From: Rugalucina vietnamica
Lineage: Eukaryota > Mollusca > Bivalvia > Lucinida > Lucinidae
DNA: 64,000 bases
Assembly: GCA_964017185.1 (NCBI GenBank)
Contig: OZ024872.1
Coordinates: forward strand, 57,839,817-57,903,816
Direction of reading: 5' to 3'
This document shows positions 11,266-20,545 of this stretch, one piece after another (position 1 is the stretch's first letter; each line of letters opens with the position of its first letter). The translations under genes were made by a program, and so were the position numbers. The notes beneath the pieces were generated by a model. It was not told where the DNA came from. It did not search any database and saw only the letters and a list, made by a program, of their open reading frames with translations.

Positions 11266-11545
11266 CTTGGACGTAGGCTGTATCCAGGCAATGAACTTAT
11301 TGGCGTACGTTGTTTCCCAACCTCGGTATAATAATACCATATTGTGCAAACGTTGGCTTGAGTTCATTATTGTCTTTTGGTGGTATGAAACAAGGAATGA
11401 TTCCGGTATATATACCGAAACTTGGATATTGACAAACGATGATGAAGGATTCGAGCAATTAGCAAGCGCTAACAATTTTTGTGTTTCTGGTTACATATTC
11501 CTTTTTTTTTTTTAAATAAAATATAACAAGTTGATAATAGACATA
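11266..11545. other. Unassigned stretch with open frames on both strands
   Basis: Modest open frames exist on both strands (plus 11267-11515, minus 11167-11475). Neither resembles a known protein and neither is present in the duplicated units, so no gene is called. It ends in a poly-T run. Confidence 0.3.
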
Positions 11546-11546
11546 G

Positions 11547-11552
11547 TTTATT
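11547..11552 (-). promoter_or_regulatory. Candidate polyadenylation signal for the minus-strand unit 1 transcript
   Basis: AATAAA on the minus strand lies about 195 bases beyond the stop codon of the candidate terminal exon 11746-11861. It is assigned on position alone. Confidence 0.3.
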
Positions 11553-11745
11553 CATTTTTACTAACATAATGTACTAATCATAATTTCTAATGCTTAAAAC
11601 TTAACACGAGAAACAAAATCTATATAATTTTCTACAATTTACATAAAATTAAAAATAACAACTTTGGCCCTTTCTTGAGGGCAGCTCACTTCTACTATCT
11701 TGAGTTGCTTCGGCTAACATGGGGATCAGGTTGGTCGAAATCTGA

Positions 11746-11861
11746 TTAGATAAAGGTGGTGCAAATCCTTAATGATTGAACGACGGATTTTTCTCTGTCT
11801 AGGCCACCGTTTAGTTGTAGTGACTGGCACTGATACACACCTTTGGGCGTTTTCTTTCTAC
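11746..11861 (-). CDS. Candidate terminal exon of a short secreted peptide (unit 1)
   Basis: On the minus strand an acceptor (TATGGTACAG) at 11862-11864 is followed by 2 bases, 37 open codons and TAA at 11746-11748. This phase matches the phase-1 end of the signal-peptide exon 12372-12435. The mature part would be short and basic at its start, with two cysteines (motifs YQCQS and RICTT). No homologous exon was found in the other units and no known family was recognised. The link to the signal exon is inference, weakened by the mutated donor of that exon. Confidence 0.22.
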
Positions 11862-12000
11862 CTGTACCATAACTATATATAATTGTACGACCCAATTTTA
11901 GTATCATTTCATCTTAATACACTACTGACATACAAATATTAAACCGATAACTTTTAAACTTTTATAAACGATTCAAAACTGATACGTGTTCTAATGCCGA

Positions 12001-12447
12001 CTAACGCCATGACAGTGTCACCAAGTACTATCCATATATATAAATAGAGACCCAAGGTTGTTTGATAAAAACGTTTCAAATAAACAACCAGCATTGCATT
12101 TTCGATTTAGAAACATTTCCTCTAGTCAGCAAATCTTCAGAATTAATATGCAATTTGCATTAAGCATTGACCTGAATAGATTAGCGATGAAACCATAACA
12201 AGCTTTAAGCCTAAATGGTTTAAATGACACCCTATCCATCGCAGCACTAGAATAGAATAGAATAGAATAGAACAGAACAGAAGAGAATAGAATGGATTTT
12301 ATGGACCCTTTCAAATGCACAAATGCACAACATGTTCCATATTCATGCTTCTTGATAAATTTAACACTTATCAGCATCAGCAGTGACAATTCCAAATGCG
12401 CATATTAGTAATGATAAAGCTCTCCATAGCATCATTTTGGTAAACGT
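12001..12447. repeat. Tandem-unit segment B, copy 1 (paralogue of 16210-16660)
   Basis: It aligns along its length to 16210-16660, with frequent substitutions and small indels; both copies contain a (GAATA)n tract (12249-12292 here). It includes the candidate signal-peptide exon 12372-12435. A stretch at about 12010-12100, read on the minus strand, keeps an open frame in both copies with a 6-base in-frame indel and several synonymous differences, hinting at another exon. Confidence 0.7.
12372..12435 (-). CDS. Candidate signal-peptide exon, type I, unit 1 (donor damaged)
   Basis: The minus-strand exon begins with two adjacent ATG codons and encodes 21 residues starting MMLWRALSLLICAFGIV, a typical hydrophobic secretion signal. 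The paralogue at 16597-16651 differs by an in-frame 3-base indel and mostly conservative changes. The expected donor reads ATAAGTG instead of GTAAGTG, so splicing here is probably lost or shifted. No homologue was recognised. Confidence 0.35.
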
Positions 12448-12539
12448 TCATTCATTTTACATCCATGTATACTCCAAGACCAAAGTCTAATGCCACATTC
12501 TGCCTATGTGGATGATAAGAAGAGAAGTCCATTGCATGC

Positions 12540-12879
12540 TGGATCACTTCACTACGATAAAGTACGTCTCTACTTACTTAAAACATACTCCTCATTTAAA
12601 TTTGTTATTTGTACCCATTCAGCAAGGAATTCAATCTTCATAGATAAATTATTATGTCATTGGCATTTCATGTTTATTTACATTATTAAAGATTTAAATA
12701 AACCATCATTGAAATATACGATGCATTTGCCAAATAATTGGGACGATTTACTTTTTAGAGATTTGCTGATATAATAGCTATTGTTTCGATAGATTCGCAT
12801 TTTGATGACTAAGTAATTCTGGAGGAGCCATTACAATATCAAGTCTAGTCAACAGTCTCAATTTTGTGAAAGCCACGGC
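12540..12879. repeat. Tandem-unit segment A, copy 2
   Basis: This is a paralogue of 10927-11265 and 16755-17150. It lies upstream, in minus-strand sense, of the signal-peptide exon at 12372-12435, so it may be promoter-proximal DNA. It ends in the sequence that seeds the 74-bp minisatellite. Confidence 0.65.
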
Positions 12880-13540
12880 AATATAAGCTTACGTGGCGAA
12901 GGGCGCGGTGGCAACCTTACAGTAGGCCTTACATTAAACCCGACCTATCAGTCAATATAAGCTTACGTGGCGAAGGGCGCGGTGGCAACCTTACAGTAGG
13001 CCTTACATTAAACCCGACCTATCAGTCAATATAAGCTTACGTGGCGAAGGGCGCGGTGGCAACCTTACAGTAGGCCTTACATTAAACCCGACCTATCAGT
13101 CAATATAAGCTTACGTGGCGAAGGGCGCGGTGGCAACCTTACAGTAGGCCTTACATTAAACCCGACCTATCAGTCATGCTTACGTGGCGAAGGGCGCGGT
13201 GGCAACCTTACAGTAGGCCTTACATTAAACCCGACCTATCAGTCAATATAAACTTACGTGGCGAAGGGCGCGGTGGCAACCTTACAGTAGGCCTTACATT
13301 AAACCCGACCTATCAGTCAATATAAGCTTACGTGGCGAAGGGCGCGGTGGCAACCTTACAGTAGGCCTTACATTAAACCCGACCTATCAGTCAATATAAG
13401 CTTACGTGGCGAAGGGCGCGGTGGCAACCTTACAGTAGGCCTTACATTAAACCCGACCTATCAGTCAATATAAGCTTACGTGGCGAAGGGCGCGGTGGCA
13501 ACCTTACAGTAGGCCTTACTTTAAACCCGACCTATCAGTC
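12880..13540. repeat. 74-bp minisatellite, nine units
   Basis: Units start at 12880, 12954, 13028, 13102, 13176, 13245, 13319, 13393 and 13467. All are 74 bp except the fifth, which is 69 bp after losing 5 bases at its start. Units are almost identical, with single changes in the sixth (GCTTACG to ACTTACG) and last (ACATTA to ACTTTA). The sequence is GC-richer than its surroundings. A diverged single-copy version is split between 17150 and 17466-17516 in the neighbouring unit, so the array expanded from a single-copy host segment. Confidence 0.95.
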
Positions 13541-13558
13541 AATCATGGTACTTGATAA

Positions 13559-13793
13559 GAGCCGCATCGTGAGAAAACCGGATTTTTGCCTAGGCGAAAA
13601 CAAAGGCGCAGATCAGCTTCGCGGTAACCGCGAAGCTGATCAGCGCCTTTGTTTTCGCTATTCGGATAGTACAATTCCTCTTCTACTTAAATCCGAAATT
13701 TCAAGCTTCTAGCTCTTTTCTGAGCTTGTACAGGTCGGTTTGTGTCGGACCTGGTCGGAAACCCCGAAGACCGGTTTTCTCGCGTCGCGGCTC
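13559..13793 (+). mobile_element. FB-1 foldback MITE, 235 bp, copy 1
   Basis: The termini GAGCCGC and GCGGCTC are inverted, and target duplication ATAA flanks the element (13555-13558, 13794-13797). TIRs continue into CGTGAGAAAACCGG / CCGGTTTTCTCGCG. The left half carries a ~60-bp near-perfect palindrome centred on CGCGGTAACCGCG. The right half is unique, containing GGTTTGTGTCGGACCTGGTC. It has no coding capacity. Orientation is called plus when the palindrome is on the left. At least 16 copies occur in this window. Confidence 0.92.
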
Positions 13794-13841
13794 ATAATGT
13801 TTTGTTGTTACCTGGATATTTCGATTAGGTTGAACAGTATA

Positions 13842-14177
13842 CTATACCTCGGCAAATAGGTCACTGTATGGGCGTTACCTTATGAATACGTTATTAGGTA
13901 TGGTCTACTATTGACCTAGGTAAAAGCTAAAGGTATACAGTTGAAAGACTCAACTCACATGTTGTCCGTTAGAATGACAATCCGAGTTTGTCTAGTTTAC
14001 TGGATTGGACAAAATAGGTAGCTGATCTTTAACGGTAAAATATGTGACAGCGCTCTAGGCTGACTGAATTCTACTTTTCTATTATCTCCCTACTTGAACA
14101 GATGGACTAGCCGACCACGCCCAGATATGAATATTAAAGTTGCCGCCCATACAGTGACCCATTTGCCGAACTATACC
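13842..14177. repeat. Inverted repeat pair (foldback) in unit 2
   Basis: 13842-13874 and 14144-14177 are inverted copies of a ~33-base sequence containing CAAATAGGTCACTGTATGGG. The spacer has no reading frame. It is a small foldback insertion absent from the unit 3 paralogue as far as can be seen. Confidence 0.6.
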
Positions 14178-15114
14178 TATTATTTTCAAGCTATGAACTA
14201 CTATGTGTTTTAAGGTAACAGTCCGTCCGAAGCACATGGATAATACCACTTGTTCCAGTTATTTGACACGTGTATAGTTTATCACAACCGAATGTTTTAT
14301 ACCTAACTATATAAGTAATAACCTAGTAAACTAAGGTCTCTCTGTACCCGACTGTGACGATAAAGTTATGAATGACTTGGAAAAAAGCAAGGCAAAAATG
14401 GGCGACAACAACTGAATGGCGTCTTGGTTTCGATTTTAAATCTAATTCGTGAAATCTTTATTATTTTATATAATTTTAAATTAAGTGATAATAGTATATT
14501 CTCAATACGATACGAAAGACTGATATGTACTCGTATTATAGGTTGTCTGCTCTGAATTCAATAGCCCATGTCAGCCTTTTTGTTAGCTTTGGTTTGCATG
14601 TCATTGACAGTTGATCAATTTCCTACTTTACAGACGATTAAAAGCCATCTTGTAAGAGTGGTTTCATTTTTCACTCAACGAATTCTCCGCTTCTACGTTT
14701 TCTGTCCTTCGGGTCATACTTCGGTATATTTGAAACAGGTCAAATCTCAGTTTGACTTTCCATTTTTGCTTTAAGTGCTTGTATATGCTCGATTGCAAAT
14801 TCTTCTTACAATGTAAATTCTTCAAGCAATCATTGATTAGTTAAAATAGTAGACGTAAATCCCGAATGAAACAGCGGATGGGCTAGGGAAAAGTCTGTCA
14901 GTTTCCTAGCCTTTGTAGTAAAGGATACCCCATTGTATGATCCACCCCTTTCTCATGAATATGCTCACTGCTCTTAAAGGACTACAGTTTTATTTTTATT
15001 GTCCATTATCGGTTCATATATTCTATGGTGTTCCACAAATGGCAATCATCATTAATGTGTATTTTAGATCAATTGTTAATAGTACATTTCTCTTCATTTA
15101 AAATAAAACACATC

Positions 15115-15168
15115 TTAGGTCAAATGAAAATGTAAGATTCTTTGACTCTCTGTGACAAAACGAATTTT
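15115..15168 (-). CDS. Candidate exon, unit 2 (conserved with 21916-22047)
   Basis: After a conserved acceptor (CCATACAG) the minus strand reads KIRFVTESQRILHFHLT then stop. The paralogue reads KVRFVTDSQRILYFQ in the same frame after CCATGCAG. Among the first 14 codons several differences are third-position synonymous and others conservative (E/D, H/Y), which suggests coding. The copies diverge after that and this one stops early. The family is unknown. It does not fit in phase directly onto exon 15700-15775, so an intermediate exon would be needed. Confidence 0.35.
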   Translation of the reverse strand, partial: KIRFVTESQRILHFHLT

Positions 15169-15699
15169 CTGTATGGATTTAATTGTTTATAAAATCGAAA
15201 GGTAAAAGTAAGTAATGACAAGGAACTAGTGCAATCAGAACCAAAGTTCCACCTTAAAAACCGAGGTATGAAAAAAGAAATTGACAATCAGCTACTAATA
15301 CAAAACGAAATAAGTGAGACAGATGTTCATTCAAATACCCGGTCTGGTGTCTAGTTTTAAAAAATCTAAAAAAAAAAAAAAAAAAGAAAAAGAAGAATAT
15401 GCTTGCTCATGACGGATGAGGGATGAGGGAAAATACATTCCTTGAGGGAAAAACATAACTCATAAATGCATAGAATGAAAAAATAATTCCACTTTGTTTC
15501 TTTCATAATCTTCAGTCTATAAGCAGTTTGCCTTCTCTCAGATGTGTTTTCTAGGATCGCGCTGGTAATAGACCAGGCAACCGGTTTGTAAATAATAGTA
15601 CTATTCCGCAGAAACTTTAACATCAATATGTATGTTTGATTAAGCACTAAATGGTGAATTAGTACATATTCAAAATATTTGACGAATATATTTACTCAC

Positions 15700-15775
15700 A
15701 TATGGGTTCTTGAACAGTACCCAATACGGCAGATCCAGAAAAGAAGAAAAATACTATCAGGCTCTGCAGAATCAT
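15700..15775 (-). CDS. Candidate signal-peptide exon, type II, unit 2
   Basis: Minus-strand ATG at 15775 opens a 25-codon hydrophobic stretch (MILQSLIVFFFFSGSAVLG) ending in a consensus donor, GTGAGT, at 15694-15699. The paralogue 23587-23665 aligns without gaps and with the same donor. Many residues differ conservatively, as expected for a diverging secretion signal. A TATA-like CATAAAAAG lies upstream near 15840. The downstream exons are not resolved. Confidence 0.45.
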
Positions 15776-15992
15776 ATCTAAGTGAAGTCGCGCAGTCACA
15801 AGGCCTATTTGTTATCGCTTTTTTAATATCCACCTTTTTATGGTTTCTCTCTGATTCATATTTATCTAGAGAGTGCTAGTGACGAATGAGTCAAAGTAAT
15901 TGGAGCACGGATGGAAAATCCAGACATGGTGCGTTCATTTAATGATTGGGTCTTTTCTTAGAATTGAAATAGATTACATGTATTTGACTTAC

Positions 15993-16169
15993 AAATCTTC
16001 AGCAAACCTGTAGAAGTGTATTTTATCATGTGAATGATAAAAAATATAATTGAAATTGTTTCCCTCGGCCAAGCTAGTTCTAATGACAGCAAATATTGAC
16101 AGACCTCGCTCAACCACATGAAAATAAGTTGTATCTATTCCATTGTACATTTCCTGACAGTGCATGTAC
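15993..16169 (-). CDS. Candidate internal exon of an unrecognised protein (unit 2)
   Basis: On the minus strand an acceptor (TTCATACCAG) precedes 177 bases open throughout in one frame, closed by a consensus donor GTAAGT at 15987-15992. The exon is phase-symmetric (1 leading and 2 trailing bases). The 58 encoded residues include MYNGIDTTYFHVVERGL and FNYIFYHSHDKIHFYRF, rich in aromatics with strand-like alternation. No family was recognised and no paralogous exon was found in the other units. Its phase does not match the type I signal exon directly, so another exon must intervene if they belong together. Confidence 0.35.
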
Positions 16170-16209
16170 CTGGTATGAATACAAATACTTGTCAATACAA
16201 ATACTTACA

Positions 16210-16660
16210 AATTCTTATGCCGACTAAAGCCATGACTGTGTCATCATGTACTACCCATATATCTAGACCCAAGATTGTTTGATAAAAACGTTTTAAATAA
16301 ACAACCAGCATTTTATTTTCTCTTGTCAGCAAATCTTCAGAGATAAAATGCAGTTTGCATAAGCATCGGCTTGAAAAGATTAGTGATGATCTGCAATGAG
16401 AAGGAGCTTGATGCCTAAATGGTATGCATGATACCATATCCATCACAGTATGACGTGTCTCAAACAATAGAATAGAATAGAACAGAATATAGAACAGAGC
16501 AGAATAGAATGATTTCCAAATTAAGGACCCTTTCGGGTAGTAAACAAATGCGGAAAGTGTAATATACTCATACTTCTTGATAATTCTACCACTTACCACC
16601 AGTGACAACTCCAATTGCGTATATTAGTAAAAAAGCTCTCCATAACATCATTTGGTGAGG
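16210..16660. repeat. Tandem-unit segment B, copy 2
   Basis: This is a paralogue of 12001-12447, including a degenerate (GAATA)n tract at 16467-16512 and the type I signal exon. On the minus strand a long open frame spans 16192-16614. Its lower part (about 16205-16300, including KRFYQTILGLDIWVV) stays open in the other copy with in-frame indels only. Confidence 0.65.
16597..16651 (-). CDS. Candidate signal-peptide exon, type I, unit 2
   Basis: Minus-strand double ATG, 18 codons (MMLWRAFLLIYAIGVVTG) and a consensus donor GGTAAGT at 16591-16596; the exon ends in phase 1. It is a short, strongly hydrophobic signal peptide. Compared with 12372-12435 it has an in-frame 3-base deletion and an intact donor. 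The downstream partner exon is unresolved. Confidence 0.42.
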
Positions 16661-16754
16661 TCCATTCATTTTACATCCATGCATATTCCAAGATCGAAGT
16701 CTAATGCCATGTCCAGCCTATGCGGATAATAAGCAGATAAGTCCATTGCATGCT

Positions 16755-17158
16755 GGGTCATTAAATCATATTACTACGATAACGGATGCATCTGGGCGCA
16801 ACAATGAACATAAAACATAATACTCCTCATACAATTTTATTTGCACCCATTCAGCAAGTAATTCAACCTTCGTAGATAAGTTATTATGTCATTAGCATGT
16901 CATGTTTGTTTATATTATTAAAGATTTAAATACCCTTGCATGTTTAACCATCCGGTTTACGTCGATAAAATATATAAAATATGTAACAAATAAGTGGGAC
17001 AACTTACTTTTCTGTGGATATGGTTGCCTTTTAAAGAGATTCGCATCTTGATCATATGTAACTGGGATTCTGCTGATGGTGCAGAAAAATGCGGAGCCAT
17101 TACACTATAAAGTCTGAGTCAACAGTCTCAATGTTGTGACCGCCACGGCAATATTAGC
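16755..17158. repeat. Tandem-unit segment A, copy 3
   Basis: Paralogue of 10927-11265 and 12540-12879. It ends at GCCACGGCAATATTAGCTTACG, the same words that open the 74-bp minisatellite. Here they are followed by an insertion instead of the array. Confidence 0.65.
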
Positions 17159-17163
17159 TTACG

Positions 17164-17345
17164 GTGTGGCCCATCACTTTTCTCATTAACTCATATAAGC
17201 CTGGCGACATAGGCAAACAGCATAGCACCAGATGTGACGCCGCAGAACGCGGCGTCCCTGTTCTGCGGCGTCCCATCTGGGGCTATTCTGTTTGCTTAGA
17301 GATTTGTTATCGAAAAATTGAAAGAAAAAAAAAAGAAAAATCACT
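17164..17345 (+). mobile_element. FB-4 foldback element, copy 1
   Basis: A strong palindrome contains GCAAACAG...CTGTTTGC arms and a GC-rich core GACGCCGCAGAAC / GTTCTGCGGCGTC. A relative lies in inverted orientation at 40245-40440, sharing the arms and the outer words TTAACTC and GGCGACATAGGC. It interrupts the single-copy 74-bp segment, whose other half resumes at about 17466. Confidence 0.65.
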
Positions 17346-17520
17346 CCTGACGCCCCTACAAATGAAAGTAGACTCACCCTAATGATTATGATGGGAAAAT
17401 CCATTCGTCAAATATGGGTTAATATACTCACTGCTCTTAAAGGATCTCAGTTTTATTTTCATTTACGTGTCTAATTGCGCAGCGGCACCCTTACATCTAA
17501 CCCGACCTGCCAGTCAATCA

Positions 17521-17738
17521 CGCATTACGAAAACTTGCCCATGCAATATAAAGAGATTTTTGAGCTTTAAAAATTGAAAATTTTTCAGCTGAAAACTGTT
17601 GATATTTTTCTTATGTTTGCCTCGGAGCAAAAATAAGAAAATAGGTATACCCCTGCGTACCCCAGTTTTTCTATATAAAAGTGGGGTTCAAGGGGGTATG
17701 TTTTACACGGATATGTTTTCGTGATGGTACTTTGTTTA
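17521..17738 (+). mobile_element. FB-3 element, copy 1 (palindrome deleted)
   Basis: Inverted ends are related to ACGAAAACATGCCC and GGGGGTATGTTTTCGT. The internal words GGTATACCCCTG and GTGGGGTTCAAGG are shared with 24412-24722. This copy lacks the ACCCACAATCTATG palindrome seen in other members. Confidence 0.65.
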
Positions 17739-17996
17739 AACACTAACCGTGTGGTTACGCGTCCGTCGTGCATTATAACATATTGTACAGGTATGAGGAT
17801 GGGGGCTGAGGTTCGAAACCAATATGCATTTATTTATTTTTTATCTTCTGAATTATTTTTTTGTATTCCGTCTCACAAAAGTATAACTTCGATTTTAATA
17901 TATAATTTATACATAACTAGTAAGCAATTATACATGTAGTTAATTAAAATAGTTATTCAGTTTCTGTATTAACAAGGATGATGTGTGCATACATGT
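17739..17996. other. No feature recognised
   Basis: AT-rich DNA with poly-T runs; no conserved frame, repeat or RNA gene was seen. Confidence 0.4.
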
Positions 17997-18426
17997 ATTT
18001 AAGAAATGAATTTCATTTTTCTGGTGTTCATGGAGTTATGAACCGCAGTGGGTCGCGTGCAAAGTGAATGAACCCCGAAGGGGTTCATGTAAACTTTGCT
18101 AGCGACCCACTGCGGTTCATAGCTCCATGAACATCAGAAAAATGAAACTCATTGCTTATATTTATATTCATTTCACACCATCGCTTGTTGAAAAATCATC
18201 AAGGCGATCGCATTTACAAGCAAATAGATAATTTACACACAGTGTGTATTCAAACAGCGGAACGGCGTCGACGTTTATAACGTCCAATCTGATTGGCGAG
18301 AGCATTGTTTTTTGACGTCAAGTTTGGATCATGTGACGTCGTGCGACACGATGTTATTCATGGAAGTATGAACACAGATGAACATCTAATGGTTCATCTA
18401 AGGAGGTTTTAGAAAAATGTAAATAT
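17997..18426 (+). mobile_element. FB-2 asymmetric snapback element, copy 1
   Basis: 430 bp with a ~130-bp near-perfect hairpin at one end (18005-18150), whose arms contain GAACCGCAGTGGGTCGC and whose centre is GAACCCCGAAGGGGTTC. A non-palindromic tail contains TGACGTCA-like sites, ACACACTGTGTGT and GGTTCATCT. An inverted copy lies at 22488-22870. It is non-coding; the mobilising transposase is unknown. Confidence 0.8.
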
Positions 18427-18459
18427 ATATATGTACGTGGTACTTGTATTATGGACAAG

Positions 18460-18670
18460 TCATTCGTATCCCCGGTATAGCGGGGGCAAAGTGGGACTGA
18501 AGTGCCGGGACTAAACATTGGACGAGTCCCGGCAGTAACGGAGATTTTCCTTAGTATTGTCAGCCTAAGGGGTCCGTGGCTATTAGCAGGGACTTTATCA
18601 CATATATGACCCCGCAGTGCCGGGCTTTTAGCGGGGTTTTAAAATTGAAAAGTAAAAGCGTCGCTATTTC
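18460..18670. repeat. GC-rich repeat with short inverted arms
   Basis: Contains the inverted pair GCCGGGACT / AGTCCCGGC and a run of CCCCG / CGGGG words, unlike the AT-rich surroundings. It is probably a transposon fragment; the family was not recognised. Confidence 0.4.
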
Positions 18671-18679
18671 CCGGTCACT

Positions 18680-18805
18680 TAGGTTGTTTGATTGGGGTTT
18701 AACGTCCCACCAACAGCTAAGGTCATATGGAGACGGGACCTCGGTTTATAGTCCCATCCGACGGACTGGAGAAGCCCGGGATCGAACCTGCGACCCCTGG
18801 GCCGG
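18680..18805 (-). mobile_element. SINE-like fragment with B box (minus strand)
   Basis: On the minus strand a pol III B-box match GGTTCGATCCC lies at 18778-18788. It is followed by a tail containing GGTGGGACGTTAAACCCC, the kind of tail also found in the other SINE-like copies here (19930, 54868). No A box was found, so it is 5'-truncated or degenerate. Confidence 0.5.
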
Positions 18806-18829
18806 TCACTTAGGGGCAGTGGATATAAA

Positions 18830-19211
18830 TGACTGGTGCATTACATGAACATTGTACGTTTTGCATGTGTACATGTAATTTATATAAGTCAAACACTCAT
18901 TTTGCTTTCCAAATCGACCTATCCAGTATCCAATGTTATTCACATCATTCTGCAAAGTGGAACACAGGGCGACATAACATTTAAACATATCAGCAAAGTG
19001 GCTACAGCGGACACAGCTCATGCCAGGGGTCAATAGGCGTAGAATCTGGAGAGTTTTGCGGGACATAAAATATTATAAAATAAATACAGGCAATAGTGAG
19101 GAATAAGAGGAAAAAAATGTCAAAAATGGGATTCGAACGCCTACCAAAATATAATCGATACCTAAACACTTTGATCCACGGTCGTACTATCAAGACTATG
19201 ACTTCAGCGTT

Positions 19212-19214
<3 letters not shown>
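18830..19214. other. No feature recognised
   Basis: Ordinary AT-rich DNA between two SINE-like elements. The small open frames show no conserved features. Confidence 0.35.
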
Positions 19215-19245
<31 letters not shown>

Positions 19246-19477
19246 ATTCAGTTTTACGTCCCTTTCAAGATTATTTCAGCTCATATGAATCGGACCAATC
19301 AGTTGGTGGGACGAAAACGGGAGAACCCCGAGAAAAACCACCAGACCAACCCGCAAGCAGAACCTGGCTTTTCCCACATATGGCCAGAGCGGGGCTCGAA
19401 CCCACACCGGACACAGCGGTGAGATAATCTAGTGATTAAGAAACAGCGCTCTTAACCGCTCGGCCACGGGGGCCGCC
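19215..19477 (-). mobile_element. tRNA-derived SINE, minus strand, with poly-A tail
   Basis: Read on the minus strand it starts GGCGGCCCCCGTGGCCGAG, with an A box TGGCCGAGCGG (19456-19466) and B box GGTTCGAGCCC (19392-19402). A ~150-bp tRNA-unrelated body follows, then a 30-base poly-A (poly-T on plus, 19215-19244). The GTGGCCGAGCGGTTAAG head resembles a Ser/Leu-class tRNA. The extended spacing and tail make it a SINE and not a tRNA gene. Confidence 0.85.
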
Positions 19478-19679
19478 TATTTTAGATTCGAAATGTATTT
19501 AGCATAAAAGGGAAAACTCTTGATTCTCCGGAAAAAAGGCGTACACTTTCCGGATTGCTATTTATAACATGTTTACCTATTTCGACGCTGTAAATGGACC
19601 TATTGACATGACAATCAACATTGCGCGGATTATACAAGTTATGCGTGACAGTGACAGTCATATGAAGCATGTGGATGCG
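19478..19679. other. Short unassigned stretch between SINE and iterated-TIR element
   Basis: The right end (GTGGATGCG, 19671-19679) is the left target-site copy of the next element. Nothing else was recognised. Confidence 0.4.
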
Positions 19680-19932
19680 GTGGACGGAAAAAAGTCACAG
19701 GAAAAAAAGTCACGGAAAAAAGTCACGGAAAAAAGTCATATGAAATAAAGTCACAGGAAAAAAAGTCATAATTATAAAAGACCAAGAGAAAATACATATA
19801 TCAGTATATAAATGTATTAGGACATGATTTTCATGTTAAAATAAAGCAATGATGAGGAAATGTCATAATCAGAATCAAAACATGCCCATAGAATGGGAAA
19901 CATTGAATGGATGAGAATCCACCCGATTCGAG

Positions 19933-20130
19933 GAGCACGGTGGCATTATGGTAGAGTTTCAGACCATGGTGCGTTAGAACTTTGTTTAAAACAAACTGTT
20001 GCCATTAAGTGTCCTTGAACAAGCCTATTTTAAGTTACCAAATAACTAGTCAAGTACCCAGAAAGTATCACCTCAGTCCCGGCATGATCGAATATTGTTA
20101 AGTGGGACATAAAAAGGCTAAAACATCAAA
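19933..20130 (+). mobile_element. Degenerate SINE, same family as 54868-55070
   Basis: A decayed A-box region (GGTGGCATTATGGTAGAG) is followed by GTGTCCTTGAACAAG and GTGGGACATAAAAAGGC, which match the body and tail of the SINE at 54868-55070. No usable B box remains. Confidence 0.55.
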
Positions 20131-20165
20131 CAAAACATAAAGTGATAAAGATGGTAATAATAAAA

Positions 20166-20400
20166 GAGCCTGTGCGTGAGAAAACCAACAATCTGCCTAT
20201 GCGAAAACAAAGACGCAGATCAGCTTCGCGGTAACCGCGAAGCTGATCAGCGCCTTTGTTTTCGCTACACGGATAGTACAGTCCCTCTTCTTCTTAAATC
20301 CAAAATTTCAAGCCTCTAGCCATCTTCTGTGCTTGTACAGCCCGGTTTGTGTCGGACCTGGTCAGAAACCCAAATTGTTGGTTTTCTCATGCACAGGCTC
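20166..20400 (+). mobile_element. FB-1 foldback MITE, copy 2
   Basis: Ends GAGCCTGTGCGTGAG / GCACAGGCTC, length 235 bp, intact central palindrome, flanked by AAAA on both sides. The GAGCCTGTGC terminal variant is shared with the copies at 42065 (right end) and 55951. Confidence 0.88.
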
Positions 20401-20545
20401 AAAAATAAAAATGTTTATTCCTAACCAAAAATTGAGAAAAAGCATAATTCTTTTTTGTGACTTTTTTTCCTGTGACTTTTTTTCCTACCCAAAATTGTGA
20501 CTTTTTTCCGTGACTTTTTTTCCTGTGACTTTTTTCCTACATTCG

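Larger units (their letters stand above)
14200..15960. repeat. Tandem-unit segment C, copy 1 (paralogue of 20546-23920)
   Basis: Co-linear blocks match 20546-21130, 21990-22320, 23290-23335 and 23577-23915 of the next unit; the extra length there is transposon insertions. The segment contains candidate minus-strand exons 15115-15168 and 15700-15775. Other parts show nothing codable. A poly-A run at 15368-15386 and purine-rich DNA follow. Confidence 0.7.
19680..20544. mobile_element. Iterated-TIR MULE-like element 1 (865 bp)
   Basis: The left end consists of repeats of GGAAAAAAGTCAC (to about 19772) and the right end of the inverse, GTGACTTTTTTCC (20451-20541). Flanks are GTGGATGCG (19671-19679) and GTGGATGCT (20545-20553), a 9-bp duplication with one mismatch. 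The paralogous segment near 14236 in unit 2 has no insertion, giving an empty site. A degenerate SINE and an FB-1 MITE sit inside. A 9-bp duplication and long TIRs fit Mutator-like elements; no transposase is encoded. Confidence 0.75.

Noticed and set aside
12880-13540. Regular 74-bp repeats could suggest a CRISPR array
   Set aside because: Whole units are repeated with no variable spacers, and the surroundings are eukaryotic with spliced genes. It is a minisatellite.
13600-13665. Strong GC palindrome as a transcription terminator or regulatory hairpin
   Set aside because: It is the standard core of the FB-1 MITE, present in more than ten copies regardless of gene position.
16192-16614. Single 140-codon minus-strand gene
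   Set aside because: It reads through a consensus donor and a (GAATA)n tract, and its upper part is broken in the paralogue. Only sub-exons are plausible.
19392-19466. tRNA gene (good A and B boxes)
   Set aside because: No acceptor-stem closure, a long non-tRNA body and a poly-A tail; it is a SINE. The same applies at 54877-54931.
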